This document shows, piece after piece, positions 34,749 to 48,300 of a stretch of DNA of 64,000 nucleotides. The notes under the pieces are model-generated. The model did not search any database. It saw nothing but the letters and a program-made list of their open reading frames with translations, and had not been told where the DNA came from. The translations under genes and the position numbers were made by a program. This stretch comes from Selaginella tamariscina (taxonomy: Eukaryota; Streptophyta; Lycopodiopsida; Selaginellales; Selaginellaceae), in the NCBI GenBank assembly GCA_003024785.1, contig PUQB01000144.1, positions 124,001 through 188,000 on the forward strand, in the 5' to 3' direction. Position 1 is the first letter of the stretch, and every line of letters starts with the position of its first letter.

Positions 34749-36515
34749 GAGTAATGAGATATTAAATCAAATTCAAAATTAATCCACGTCAGAAATATAT
34801 TTAAAACGTAATATAGTACAGATTGCTGATTAGAATATTGTATTGTATTAATTAATTAACAAAATTATATTATTAAACAGCGGAGCTGTCACCGCCCGGG
34901 AGTAGGGGTTCCTTGGTGTCGTTTTCGGAGGTGTTTATTAACACAGGAATACTTATCGGTTACGTGGCAAACTTTGCACTCTCCCCACTTCATCGGGTGG
35001 AGGGTAATGCTGGGATTCGGTGGCATCCCATCCATCTTCCTTTTCGCAGCAGTCTTTATCATGCCGGAGTCACCGCGGTGGCTCATTATGCAGGACCGGG
35101 TACCAGAGGCAAAGAAGGTCCTTACAAAAACATGTGCAGGTATAATATTGAACTGACCCTCTAATTCATATAATTATCAAACTGATCCTTTAGTTTTATA
35201 AAATTCTCAAATTGGCCTTGCAGCTTAATAATACCCCACACACACATATATTTTCGCATTAAACAATCTATTTATCATTTGTGTTATATATATTTAACTT
35301 TAAACAATAGTGTGTGTGTTTATGTTCTGATTAGTGACTCAAGGCCACTTTGATAATTATATAAAAGTAGAGGGTCATTTTGATAAATAATAAATCTTTT
35401 TTTTTATATGTAGGGGATATGGAGGAAGTAAACGCCCGTCTCATGGCTATAGTGGAGTCACTGGGCGAGGAAGTGGAGCTTGTAAGGAAGGACGGTGCAG
35501 TACTGGCAGGACCGGGGGAAACAAGGACGACGAGGAGTTGAGGATAGTAAGGAAGGGCAAGAGGAACAAGGGGAGGGTATGGAGACAGTTACTGTTACCA
35601 TCTGCTCCGGTTCGGAGGATGCTCCTCGTATCGCTGGGTATACATTTCTTCCAGCAGGCGTCTGGGGTCGACGCGCTGGTGTACTACAGTCCGACTGTGT
35701 TTCACCAGGCAGGGATCAAGGAAGGACTGCAGTCCTGGGTATGACCATCGCGGTCGGTCTCACCAAGACGCTGTTCATACTTGTTGCGACCATCTGGCTG
35801 GATACGTTTGGACGGAGGCCGCTGCTGCTGATCAGCTCCACAGGGATGGCGACAGCGCTTGCGACGATCGCCGTCATGTTCCGTCTGCTTCACGCCAGCG
35901 CCCACGGGGACACGTCGGCAACTGAACACTCCTCCCCGGCGGTTGTTGCCATTGCCATGGTTGCAATATGCGGGTTCATGGCGAGCTTCTCTATTGGATT
36001 CGGACCGACCGTCTATGTCCTGACGTCGGAGATCTTCCCGCTTACGCTCCGTGCGTGTGCTATGTCACTGTCCATCGCGGTGAACCGTGGTGTAAGTGGG
36101 ACGGTTGCGCTCACTTATCTCAGCTTGGCTACTGCCTTGACTACCTCCGGGGCGTTCTTTGTGTACACCTCCGGCGTCGGTGGTGTTTATCTACTTCGTT
36201 GTGCCGGAGACCAAGGGGAAGAGTCTGGAAGAGGTCTGCAAGTACTTTGGATGGAATCCTCTACAGGAGGAGAAGCTACAAGAACTCAAGCACATCCACG
36301 GTGACACAAACGCATGATGAAGGTGAAGGTATAAGTAACAAAACTATGTATTCTTTAATAGAAAACTTTTGAAAAGGCCGGCTAGTCCATTACATTTTGT
36401 TATATGAAGCTGCCGTAAGGGATTGTCATGGATAACTTAAAAGTGTGCAACATATACACACACTTACATTTATAGCAACTATATCTTTATTAAACTTTAT
36501 TATGCCCATCATCTC

Positions 36516-39500
36516 TCAATCCTCGATTGAAATATCGATGCGGTTCTCCTTCTTAGCAAACGGTTCATCCCACAGGCCATCGTCCCAAGCATAAGGAAAA
36601 ACGCCACCAAAACCCCCATGAGCATAGCCACCTGAATCCAAAATGTGGGAGCGGATTGAGTCGCGCTGCTTGTTGTTCACAGGTTTGATGATAGATTGAT
36701 CTACTGCAGAGTGTACTGGTTCTATCATGTCCTCTCGTTTACTATTCCACATATTCCTTGCTGTAGACCAAAGGTGACGAATGAATGGATCCACACATGG
36801 ATCCACACGACGTCTCCATAAACTGTCAGGTGGAAGAGCGATAACACTGTCAGGTGTAAGAGCGTTAACAGCCTCACCAACAGCCTCGGCAAATTTGCAG
36901 AGCATGAATACACAAAAAGATCCTCCAAGGAGTGTTGTGACTATCATGTTAGTTCGTAGCTTGAGCACACGTGGTAACACTCCGAAGCCGGCCGATGTAA
37001 AAGCAGCAAGAAAAAAGGTTATGGAGATAACAAGGAAGGCAGCAGCTTTCACTAACAAACTTTCTAATACGCTCAATCAGTGCCAGATCGAAAACCACAA
37101 CATTGGGTAACACTCCGGTGACCCCAGCCAGAGCACTGGCCATGCTGAAGAAGAAGGACAAGCTATTGAACACCCCAAAATGTCTGCACGTCCCCTCTGT
37201 TGATGGCCACATACTTAATAGCTGAGTTTGGGTTGGGGTCGCTGATGGGATACTGAAGCGGGGGCTGTAACACACCAGAAAACGTGACGGTTGCAATCAA
37301 TGCTGCTCCAACCAAGATAGCATTGAGTGCATCAATGTACATATCCCGGTCCCTGTGCAGGCTCTCGTAGTACCTATCAAACTTGAGGTAGTCCAACGTA
37401 TCATCGTCTTTAATTGAGTTACGCAATGTTGCATACGAGTATGGTGCCTTTCCAAACTTGTCGAGCACGTCCTTTTGCACCATGGGTCTCCACAAAGCAC
37501 CTTGACAATCTCGTCGTCACCAAAGACGACCGCCCAATGTAAAGCTGTCCGGCCAGTGCGGTTGCCCACGTTGTTGGGATAGCCATCTAGCACCACCACA
37601 TCTTTGCTTGTGTCTTTACTGGTAAGCTCCTTAATGAATGTCATGATGTTGGTTGTCGACTCGCTTGAATGGCCTGCGCTTTTGGATCTTGTTTCTGTTT
37701 CCTCTTGTTCAGCTGATGTTGATGTATGGAGTACTTCTGCCTTTTGTTCAGTTCGGTGGAGACGTGCCATCCAGTAAGCCAGAGGCACATCCTGCACCAG
37801 ACCAGAGAAATTCTCAACCTTGAGCTTATCCACCGACCTTAGCTTCTTTAGATTATCCTCCATTCTCTTGTTTAGTTCGGGGTTGTCAGTCATCATTCTG
37901 GAAGATAATTGAGCTTGCAATAAGTCATGTACCTGAGACAGTCGCATGTGTTTCACCAAGAGTTTCGCAAACTCTAATCCTTCTTTTCCCCCACTCTGCA
38001 ACACTCTGTTGAAACTGGACTCTAGTTGCTTATGAAGCTCATCATTTTCTTCCATTACTGCCAGAAATTTCTCTGCCACACTCACCCTACTTTCGTCAGC
38101 ATTGGCACGCATAGCAAGAAATCCCAATGGTCGAGATTGACGCAACAACTCCTGTCTGTCGTTTACCTTTTGTAGCTCATCTGCAAGTTTTGAAGCTGTA
38201 GTAGCATTACCATAGGCAGCCACACATGAAATCAAACTCCGACTCAAACTCAGCCTTCCATCAGAGCATCCTTTCAACGTCTCGCAGCATGCAACATCCA
38301 AAAGTTGGCCATCAAGATTCAAATGATCTTCAAGAAACTCTTGGATGTCATCTGTAAACGGATTCTTTTCTTTGCTAATATGGGCAATCAGCAAAGTTCT
38401 CAATACATTTATCCTGACGTCTTTCATATAGCCAGGAGAACCAGAAGAACCTAGAACTGACCATAACCAAGGCGTCAGATTTTCCACTTTGTCTTTTACT
38501 TCCAAATCAATTCGGTCTTTGTTGTTCTTTTCTGCTCCCAGTAACCAGTCAATAGCCTCTTTGTTGGCATTCCATGCTGCATAATGTAAAGGACTAAGAC
38601 CAGCCAAGCTCGTTAAGCTGTTAATATTGTAGTCCGTCCCAAGTGAATCACTTATGAGCCGTAAAACACGTTGAGATGCGCTTCTGGCAGCAAAATGCAA
38701 TGGTGTCACACCTGCATTATCCTCTTGAGCTGGATTAGCACCTTTCTCCTCAATTAAATATTGAACCAGCTTGTACTTGTCTCCTGCTGCAGCAAAATGC
38801 AAGGGTGTTTGCCCGTACCAATTTTGAACTTTGTTGACGTCGTTGCATGATGAACCAGCCACATCCAACAGTTGTTTGAAAATGTCAAGATCTCCTCCAA
38901 TTGCAGCTGCGTGAAGAGCAGTGTTACCTAGGAACAACTCGTCATGTGCCATAATTTCTTTAATTTTCACAGCTCCTTCAGTATTTTGATCGAGCAAAAT
39001 CTCCACCAAATACTTGTTGCTTAATTCACAAGCAACGTGCAGAGCGCGACCCTTGTCGAGAATATCTGTAAAGTAATATATTGAGCATCATTTCAAAACG
39101 GTGTGGTTTAGTAAGCATACCTTTCAATTCTTGCACATTAATATTCATTTGTTGGAATAAACTTTTGAGTGTGTCCTCCTCCTTCCACTGAGAAGCAGCT
39201 AGGTGTATGGGTGTTGCACTATTGTGATTGCGTTGCCGTAAAAGGTCGCGACCACCTTGCTCAATAATCTCCTTGAACATGCTGATCTTATCGTACATAA
39301 TAGCAAAGTGAAGAGGGTTTTTACCATCATCATCTGCCTGTCGAATTGCATCCTCGACTTGAGCACCCAATTCCAGCATCAACATTTTAAAAATGTCGCT
39401 ATTGCCACCACGTACAGCTGCATGAAGAAGGTTCTGGTTTTGTTTCTGTTTTTTACGAATCCCTTCCTTTGCTCTGTCACCAAGCTTATCCATGAGTGTC

Positions 39501-40658
39501 TTTAATATATCGACATTGCCACTTCCAATTGCTGTACGAAGGACTGTGTCACCATACAAGTTTTCTTCAAGTATTGCATCTTGGGCATGTCCACCTAACT
39601 TCCATAAGATTAAATTTACCATGTCAATGTTCCCACTCTGAGCAGCTACATGAAGAACTGTCTGTCCCCTCCAATCTTTCTCATTCATGGTATTGCGTGC
39701 TTGACGACCTAGCTTAGTCACCACAACCTTCACAATGTCAAGCTGACCAGAGTTAGCAGCTGCATGAAGAACATTTTCGATGTCTCTGTTTTTCTGCTGG
39801 ATCGCATCTTTAGAACCTTGCTCTCCTAGTCTCTCTAAGAGAAACTCCACAATGCTAACACTACCGTTCCCAGCAGCGGTATGAAGGATTGTGTTATCAC
39901 CATTGTCTTTCTCACGATGAATTTCATAGTCATCGCTCAGCCTAGACATTATCTCCTTGAAAACTTGCATATCCCCACCTTCGGCAGCACAATGAAGAAC
40001 TGTTCTACCGGAGTAATCTTTTCGAAGAATTTCATGTTTGGCTTCATCGCCCAATTTAGAAAGGAAGATCTCGACAGCCTTCAAATTACCAATCTTGGCA
40101 GCATGATGTAGAACTGTCATGTTGTCAAGATCCTCTCTGAAAATCACATCCACTAGTCGATCCTCCAGGAAGTCAACCAACACCATAAGCATGTCCACAT
40201 TTTTCCCCAAAACAGCCTTATGGAGCACTGTGAAACCACGTCCACCCGGTTGGCAATTCCCTCTTCTGCAGTATCACCTAGCTCATTCAAAAGAAACCTG
40301 AGAACGTCGGCAGTGCTGGCAACATGAAGAACCGTGTTGCCATCGCTGTCCTTTTTGAGTATTTTTGTTTTGACCTCATCACTTCCAAGCAAGTCCTTCA
40401 CCAACACTAAATTGCCATCCCTGCTTGCATGGTGCAATGCAAACTCGTCCTTAGTAAGGTCCTTGGAGCTAGAGGATTCATCCAGGACAATCGGATCTGA
40501 ACAGTGGAAAATGTCAATTAGAACTTGAAGTATAGTCTCTCTTTATTAATTTAACTCACAAGTTTATGTATATAAAACATGTAAATATAAATGTTATATA
40601 TGAGTAATTAAATGATGCATATTCTAGATATATTACCTTCTGAATTGTGGAGCGCCAT
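36516..40658 (-). CDS. Ankyrin-repeat membrane protein (ACD6/PGG-like), copy 3, best preserved
   Basis: Exon 1 40637-40658 (M-A-L-H-N-S-E), main exon 1 39121-40496, main exon 2 36516-39065; no cassette exon. Open stretches of 400 and 570 codons cover about fifteen ankyrin-like repeats (36-38 residues, T-V-L-H-x-A-A and T-P-L-H-F-A-A cores), a linker rich in K/E, then R-T-A-L-H-W-A-V ankyrins. The C-terminal membrane domain has A-L-N-A-I-L-V-G-A-A-L-I, F-N-S-L-S-F-F-F-S-M-A-S and L-V-I-S-I-T-F-F-L-A-A-F segments, then an acidic/aromatic tail W-D-D-G-L-W-D-E-P. Related plant proteins act in defence and growth control at membranes. Four single-base shifts (about 40254, 37475, 37172, 37060) interrupt it. 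They are compatible with consensus errors, so this copy may be functional. Confidence 0.88.
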
Positions 40659-40724
40659 GTAAACTAATCTTGAGAATGTACCCAAACACTCAACCTTGAC
40701 ACAAATTGTTGCAATGAGAAACTA

Positions 40725-41100
40725 TTGATCAGCGGCCCCTCTTTTTTCAATACTGTGTACGATGGATTTAAAATGCCTATTTATTATGACATAAATTGTT
40801 TATTAAGCGGCCCTTCTTATTTAATATTATTTATGAAGGATTTAAAATGCTTATTTATTATGACAAACTGTTCATTAGGCGGCCCTCTCATTTCAAATAC
40901 TGTTTAGAGGAATCTAAAATGCTTATTTATTTTGACATAAACTGTTCATTAGGGGCCTCTCATAAACTGTTTATTAGACGGCTCTTCTTATTTCAATACT
41001 GTTTATGACGGATTTAAAATGCTTATTTATTAAATAAACTGTTCATTAGGCGGCCCTCCTTATTTCAATACGACGGATTTCAAATGCCTATTTATTATGA
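40725..41100. repeat. 75-bp satellite array, junction 3/4
   Basis: Five monomers, with ggatttaaaatgcct-type words near 40751, 40830, 40909, 41010 and 41075. Same position relative to the ankyrin start codon as the array at 20060. One frame stays open over 60 codons because the monomer is 25 codons long. Confidence 0.92.
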
Positions 41101-41355
41101 CATAATTAAGGAAAATCTTAATTACATATTAAAAATTACTTGTAAATTTTTTAAAATTAAACGTAATTCTCCAAATGCACCTTCACAAACGAATATACAT
41201 CATTAACAGAACGAATTAGTATTTATAACACTCCACTATATTCTAACTTTAACTTCAAACGTACTGTTGAATGTTCGAATCGAAACTTCAAAACCACTGA
41301 AATTTCAAAGTTATAAAAAAGGATAAGCTTTTCTCTTGTTTACTAAGCTTTATGA

Positions 41356-41406
<51 letters not shown>

Positions 41407-41640
41407 TGGATTTTTTTTTTCTTTCCCAATCTCGGCTTAGAATATTAATTTAATATAATATGAGAAGTTATTAACAGTTTAAAAAGAAGCTTTAAATTTA
41501 ATATTATTTATATAAATTCCGTGTGAAATTTGAGCATGAAATTGGTAACTTCAGTATTAGTAAATTTATAATCAACATTTTAATTCTAAAGAAGACTCAC
41601 TTAATAACTATTATTGAATATTATGTAGATAGATTTTGAT
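41101..41640. promoter_or_regulatory. Orphan small-gene promoter, junction 3/4
   Basis: AT-rich spacer with a degraded TATA segment (ttataaaaaagg near 41312) and a TG/GA tract (41358-41406) facing the 3' end of the inverted small gene. No gene is seen. Confidence 0.5.
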
Positions 41641-42440
41641 TAAGTGTTGAACTAATGCCTGCTTTAAGAGCTTTTGCTACCTCTCTCGTTTGCTTGTTAA
41701 TAATCCTCAGCTGAATAACAAGCTTGCCTTTGTCCGGTGTGCTGTCTTTAAGCCCGTCCACTTCCCTTATTGTGTTCTCCAAAAGCTCGAAAAAATAACT
41801 ATCTTCGTGAAGATACTGGTAATTCTCTTGCAATGTTTGTTGCCTCTCAGCCGAACTATTTATTTATTTATATTAATTAATATAATAAATAATTAATAAA
41901 TATAACGAACCTTGTTAAAAAGGACTTCCGGGCGTAAAGTGCGGTCTTTTGCAGCCATAGCTGCTTTCATAACAACTTCAACTTGCTCAACAATTTCAAC
42001 ATCATTCTCCTTCCTTGCCTGTTAACACACACACACATACACACACATATATATGTATGTATGTATGATATTATACATATATTACCTTCGATAAGTATGC
42101 TTGAGTGATGTGAAAAAACTCCTTACTTAAGCTGTCTACTAGTTCATGTGCTCTTGATATTTGTTTGTGGATTTAAGTAGGTCCATTAAGACTTCAGTTG
42201 CATCGTATGATACAGTAGTATCTGAAAAAAATTAAACACATAAATAACAAATTAATTTTATTATACGTATATATATGTGTATACATGCATATATATACGT
42301 ATATGTATATGCGTCACATACCTCTCTGTTATCAGTAGCTTTGCAAATGTATCTTATATTAAGTGAGTTTTGGACCCATTCCTGTGTCGGATTTGCATTT
42401 CTAAGAAAACCCATCACTAATTCATTTCTAATTAGATACA
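41641..42440 (-). pseudogene. Small plastid-type protein gene, inverted copy 4, exon 1 deleted
   Basis: Exons 5 to 2 are recognisable from 41650 to about 42410 on the minus strand. The last exon is open through E-N-Y-Q-Y-L-H-E-D and E-V-D-G-L-K, then shifts one base before the C-terminus. After exon 2 the sequence jumps into what is the TPX2 leader intron in copy 1 (near 2570), so exon 1 with the transit peptide is missing. Confidence 0.75.
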
Positions 42441-42756
42441 AAGATATGCTCTTAAAAATTTGAACAAGTGTAAGGTTATGGGATATTCTCTTAGTATTTC
42501 TAATATTCATACGTTTCTATCTACATGTATGAACCATGTACTATGCGTGAAAATGCTCATACACACACACATGTAAAATGCATGCATACATATGCATTAA
42601 ATCGCCAAAGAGTTCTAATTACTGAATGCATGTTCTATAGGCCATGATTAATCACGGTTTTCTAGAGCAGCAGAAGGCTTAGGTCTTGGAAATTGTTTGA
42701 TTTGATCACCGGATTCATACATATATTCTGTTTCTGGAATGAAACTGGAGCAGGCA
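42441..42756 (+). other. Shortened TPX2 leader region, copy 4
   Basis: Only the 3' part of the leader intron remains. The conserved ccgatatcgg leader and promoter found in the other four blocks are deleted here, so the TPX2-like head at 42757 has no promoter of its own. Confidence 0.6.
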
Positions 42757-43055
42757 ATGGCTCAGAAGGCTCATCGTTAGCTATGAAGCTTTCCAGTTGT
42801 CAATGGCGGCAGCTCAAGAACCTCCGGCAATGGATTACTGGGACTGGGACTCTGGTATAAATCTAGTGTGAATTTTTATCTTTTTAGTTATAATTTAGAT
42901 TTAACTTTATTACATATTTAGGCATTTTTTACATTATTTTGCTGATTGATGATAATACTGAAGAAACATTTCAACTAATATGTTATTGCGATTGCAGGAG
43001 ATTGGGTCCTCAGTGGTTAGTTTGTCAGTGGAGCATCTCTAGAAGGCACTGAAGG
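42757..43055 (+). pseudogene. TPX2-like gene head, exons 1-2 only (copy 4)
   Basis: Exon 1 (42757-42854) and exon 2 (42999-43055) are both present but each has several 1-4 base losses relative to the complete gene. It shares the D-W-D-W duplication with copy 1, supporting a common origin of blocks 1 and 4. Confidence 0.82.
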
Positions 43056-43474
43056 GTATTTATGCATTTTTTTTTGTGTGTTATACACACGAAACTGAAA
43101 CCAGTGTGTGTAAACATAAGTGTAAGTGAAAGTATTCATATATATATATACACCCGCTTCCAAACATAGTATTGAACAAGTCACTTTTTAGTTGTATAAT
43201 AAATATAGGTTATACCGTATAGCTAAACGGGTATGTTAATAGACATAATCTAACATTATGGTTGCTAAGTGATGAGGAAGATTTGTCAAATCCCTCTGAG
43301 CTTCCCAAGAACCCTAATGTTTTTCTGCTGATTTTTTTTGTCCACGTGGATTATTCTCCATTTACATAATTTTAAAATACCTTGGGAACTGGTCTTTATT
43401 TGAAAATTTAACTATGTTGTTAAGTTAAACTCTAATTATGAAATATGTAATTGTGTTTAGTACATATTTTATTT

Positions 43475-45119
43475 CCATATGAAGAATGTAGAACAGGAAG
43501 TTCTAGTTGGCTCCTTTAGTTGTAAGTATACTAAACCCACATATATAGTATATATTATGATTCTTTCAATCTATTTTCATATGATACAATTTCTCTCTCT
43601 ACACACACACATATAATGTTTATTTATTTATTTATTTTGTATTGTATTGCAGGGGGCTCTTATGGCAGGGAAGTTCGCAGATAGACTCGGACGAAAGCAC
43701 AATAGCATCAGGAATATTCTTCATTAGTACTCACGACTGGACGTGTGTTTTCGGGTATTGGAGTTGGGTTTGCTACGATTATTGCTCCAGTTTATACAGG
43801 TTAGTTAATTAATAAATATTTTAATTATTTGAATTAATTTTTGTTTTCAATATATAAGTATCAGCAACATTTGTAAAGTCATTTATTTACAAGTTTAATT
43901 ATTATATATCAATATTTAATAAATATTTAAATTATTCATAGTTATGAATCTCTCTAATATAATTGAATGTGTTTTTAACTTAATCAAATTAATTTATTAT
44001 AAGCTAATTTAATACCTATACTTAATAATACCCACACACGCATGCAATGTTATATATTTTGGCATTAATTTATTATATATTTACCTTTAAACAATTGTTC
44101 TGATTAGTAGTAAATTTGACATTATATAAAAGTAGAGGGTCATTTTGATAATTTTCTCTATTTGTAATTACTATAATCTTTTTAAATAAATCTTTTTTTC
44201 TATATGTAGGGGATATGGAGGAAGTAAACACCCGTCTCGTGGCTATAGTGGAGTCACTGGGCGAGGAAGTGGAGCTTGTAAGGAAGGACGGTGCAGTACT
44301 GGCAGGACCGGAGGGAAACAAGGACGACGAGGAGTTGAGGATAGTAAGGAAGGGCAAGAGGAACAAGGGGAGGATATGGAGACAGTTACTGTTACCATCT
44401 GCTCCGGTTCGGAGGATGCTCCTCGTATTGCTGGGTATACATTTCTTCCAGCAGGCGTCTGGGGTCGACGCGCTGGTGTACTACAGTCCGACTGTGTTTC
44501 ACCAGGCGGGGATCAAGGGAAGAACAGCAGTCTGGGTATGACCATGCGGTCGGTCTCACCAAGACGCTGTTCATACTTGTTGCGACCATCTGGCTGGATA
44601 CGTTGGACGGAGGCCGCTGCTGCTGATCAGCTCCACAGGGATGGCGACAGCGCTTGCGACGGTCGCCGTCATGTTCCGTCTGCTTCACGTCAGCGCCCAC
44701 GGGGACACGTCGGCAACTGAACACTCCTCCCCGGCAGTTGTTGCCATTGCCCTGGTTGCTATATGTGGGTTCATGGCGAGCTTCTCTATCGGATTCGGAC
44801 CGACCGTATACGTCCTGACGTCGGAGATCTTCCCACTTACGCTCCGTGCGTGTGCTATGTCACTGTCCATCGCGGTGAACCGTGGTGTAAGTGGGACGGT
44901 TGCGCTCACTTATCTCAGCTTGGCACTGCCTTGACTACCTCCGGGGCGTTCTTTGTGTACACCTCCATTGCAGTGGCGTCGGTGGTGTTTATCTACTTCG
45001 TTGTGCCGGAGACCAAGGGGAAGAGTCTGGAGGAGGTCTGCAAGTACTTTGGATGGGATCCTCTACAGGAGGAGAAGCTACAAGAACTCAAGCACATCCA
45101 CGGTGACACAAACGCATGA
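43475..45119 (+). pseudogene. Polyol/monosaccharide transporter, copy 4, exon 4 deleted
   Basis: Exon 2 remnant (about 43475-43520) and exon 3 (43653-43799) have the same internal deletions as copy 1. Exon 4 with P-E-S-P-R-W is entirely missing. The last exon (44210-45119) begins D-M-E-E-V-N-T-R-L-V and is well conserved, with frame breaks of one base near 44530, 44546, 44605 and 44926. Stop after T-N-A. Exon loss makes it non-functional as a transporter. Confidence 0.88.
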
Positions 45120-45338
45120 TGAAGGTGAAGGTGTAAGTAATGCAACAAAAATATGTATTCTTTAATAGAAAACTTTTAAAAGGCCAGTATTTACACACAC
45201 AATCCCTGGCTAGTCCATTACATTTTGTTATATGAAGCTGCCGTAAGGATTGTCATGGTTAACTTACAAGTGTGCAACATATACACACACTTACATTTAT
45301 AGCAATTATATCCAACGACTATATCTTTATTAACTTTA

Positions 45339-48300
45339 TTATGCCTTGGGACATCCTATCTCAACCCTCATTGAAATATCGATGCGGTTCTCCTTCTTAG
45401 CAAACGGTTCATCCCACAGGCCATCGTCCCAGGCATAAGGATAGTGCCAGGAGCATAGCCACCTGAATTCAAAATGTGGGAGCGGATTGACCGCGTTGCT
45501 TGTGTTGGCAGGTTTGATGATAGATTGATCCACTGCAGAGTGTACCGGTTCATCATGTCCTCTCGTACGTATTCCAATATTCCTTGCTGTAGACCAAAGG
45601 TGACAATGAATGGATCCACACGACGTCTCCATAAATTGTCAGGTGTAAGAGCATTAACAGCCTTGCCAAATTTCCAGAGCCTGTATCCGCAAAAGAATCC
45701 TCCAATGGCTGTTGTGACTACCATGTTAGCTTGTAGCTTCAGCACCTTTGGTAACACCGCCAAGCCAGCCGATGCAAAAGCAGCAAGAACAAAGATTATG
45801 GAGATGACAAGCAAGACAGCAGCTCGGACTAACAACTTCCTAATATTCTCCACCAGATGTAAATTGAAAACTGCAACGTTGGGTAACACTCCGGTGACCC
45901 CAGCCAGAGCACTGGCCATGCTAAAGAAGAAGGACAAGCTGTTCAACACCCAAAATGTCTGTACGTCCCCTCTGTTGATGGCCACATACTTAATAGCTGA
46001 ATTTGGGTTGGGGTCGCTGATGGGATACTGAAGTGGGGGCTGTAACACACCAGAAAATGTGACGGTTGCAATCAATGCAGCTCCAACCAGGATGGCATTG
46101 AGTGCATCAATGTACCAGTCCCGATCCCTCTGCAGGTTCTCGTAGTACTTATCCCACTTGAGGTAGTCCAGCATATCATCGTATTTATCCGGGTGCAACG
46201 TTGCATACCAGTAAGGTGGCTTTCCAAACTTGTCGACCACGTCCCGCTTGCACCCTGGGTCTCCACAAAGCTCCTTGACAATCTCCTTGTCACCAAAGAT
46301 GACCGCCCAATGTAAAGCTGTCCGGCCAGTGCGGTTGCCCACGTTGTTGGGATAGCCATCTAGCACCACCACATCTTTGCTTGTGTCTTTACTGGTAAGC
46401 TCCTTAATGAATGTCATGATGTTGGTTGTCGACTCGCTTGAATGGCCTGCGCTTTTGGATCTTGTTTCTGCTTCCTCTTGTTCAGTTGATGTTGATGTAT
46501 GGAGTACTTCTGCCTTTTGTTCAGTTCGGTGGAGATGTGCCATCCAGTAAGCCAGAGGCACATCTGCACCAGACCAGAAATTCTCAACCTTGAGCTTATC
46601 CACCGACCTTAGCTTCTTTAGATTATCCTCCATTCTCTTGTTTAGTTCGGGGTTGTCAGTCATCATTCTGGAAGATAATTGAGCTTGCAATAAGTCATGT
46701 ACCTGAGACAGTCGCATGTGTTTCACCAAGAGTTTCGCAAACTCTAATCCTTTTTTCCCCCACTCTGCAACACTCTGTTGAAACTGGACTCTAGTTGCTT
46801 ATGAAGCTCTCATTTTCTTCCATTACTGCCAGAAATTTCTCTGCCACACTCACCCTACTTTCGTCAGCATTGGCACGCATAGCAAGAAATTCCAATGGTC
46901 GAGATTGATGCAACAACTCCTGTCTGTGGTTTACCTTTTGTAGCTCATCTGCAAGTTTTGAAGCTGTAGTAGCATTACCATAGGCAGCCACACATGAAAT
47001 CAAACTCCGACTCAAACTCAGCTTTCCATCAGAGCATCCTTTCAACGTCTCGCAGCATGCAACATCCAAAAGTTGGCCATCAAGATTCAAATGATCTTCA
47101 AGAAACCTCTGGATGTCATCTGTAAATGGATTCTTTCTTTGCTAATATGGGCAATCAGCAAACTTCTCAATACACTTTCCTGTAGTCAGAACCAGAGAAC
47201 CTAGAACTGACCATAACCAAGGCGTCAGATTTTCCACTTTGTCTTTTACTTCCAAATCAATTCGGTCCTTGTTGTCCTTTTCTGCTCCCAGTAACCAGTC
47301 AATAGCCTTGTTCGCATTCCATGCTGCATAATGTAAAGGACTAAGACCAGCCAAGCCCGTTAAGCTGTTAATATTGTAGTCCGTCCCAAGTGAATCACTT
47401 ATGAGCCGTAAGACACTGGAGATGCACTTCTGGCAGCAAAATGCAATGGTGTCACACCTGCATTATCCTCTTGAGCTGGATTAGCACCTTTCTCCTAATT
47501 AAATATTGAACCAGTCGTTCTTCGTCCTGCTGCAGCAAAATGCAAAGGTGTTTGCCCGTACCAATTTTTAACTTTGTTGACGTCGTTGCATGATGAACCA
47601 GCCACATCCAACAGTTGTTTAAAAATGTCAAGACTCTCCTCCAATTGCAGCTGCGTGAAGAGCAGTGTTACCTAGGAACAACTCGTCATGTGCCATAATA
47701 TCTTTAATTTTCACAGCTCCTTCAGTATTTTGATCGAGCAAAATCTCCACCAAATACTTGTTGCTTAATTCACAAGCAACGTGCAGAGCGCGACCCTTGT
47801 CGAGAATATCTGTAAAGTAATATATTGAGCATCATTTCAAAACGGTGTGGTTTAGTAAGCATACCTTTCAATTCTTGCACCTTAATATTCATTGTTGGAA
47901 TAAACTTTTGAACATGTCCTCCTTCTCCACGAGAAGCAGCTAGGTGTATGGGTGTTGCATTATGTGATTGCGTTGCCGTAAAAGGTCACGACCACCTTGC
48001 TCAACAATCTCCTTGAACATGTTGCTCTTACGTACTAACAGCAAAGTGAAGAGGGTTGTTACCATCATCATCTGCCTGTCGAATTGCATCCTCGGCTTGA
48101 GCACCCAACTCCAGCATCAACATTTTAAAAATGTCGCTATTGCCACCACGTGCAGCTGCATGAAGAAGGGTCTCGTTTCGTTTATGTTTTTTACGAATCC
48201 CTTCCTTTGCTCTGTCACCAAGCTTATCCATGAGTGTCTTTAATATATCGACATTGCCTCTTCCAATTGCTGTACGAAGGACTGTGTTACCATCAAGTCT

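Larger units (their letters stand above)
24344..36317 (+). pseudogene. Polyol/monosaccharide transporter copy 3, split by two retrotransposons
   Basis: The exon set is fuller than in the other copies: exon 2 24344-24449, exon 3 29510-29698, exon 4 34881-35139, exon 5 35414-36317. The two gypsy elements lie in introns 2 and 3, both antisense to PLT. Visible family features: V-M-S-G-A, G-K-F-A-D-R-L-G-R-K, P-E-S-P-R-W-L-I-M, Q-A-S-G-V-D-A-L-V-Y-Y-S-P, F-G-R-R-P-L-L-L, and P-E-T-K-G-K-S-L-E-E. The first membrane exon is absent, the exon 2 acceptor reads acgg, exon 3 lost one base (G-A-L-L becomes a TAA), and exon 5 has three small deletions (near 35513, 35725 and 36168). Known role of the family: proton-coupled uptake of polyols and monosaccharides. 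Confidence 0.88.

Noticed and set aside
45474..46031. 185-codon plus-strand frame opposite ankyrin copy 4
   Set aside because: It is the complement of the conserved ankyrin/PGG coding sequence, and the same shadow appears in the other copies.
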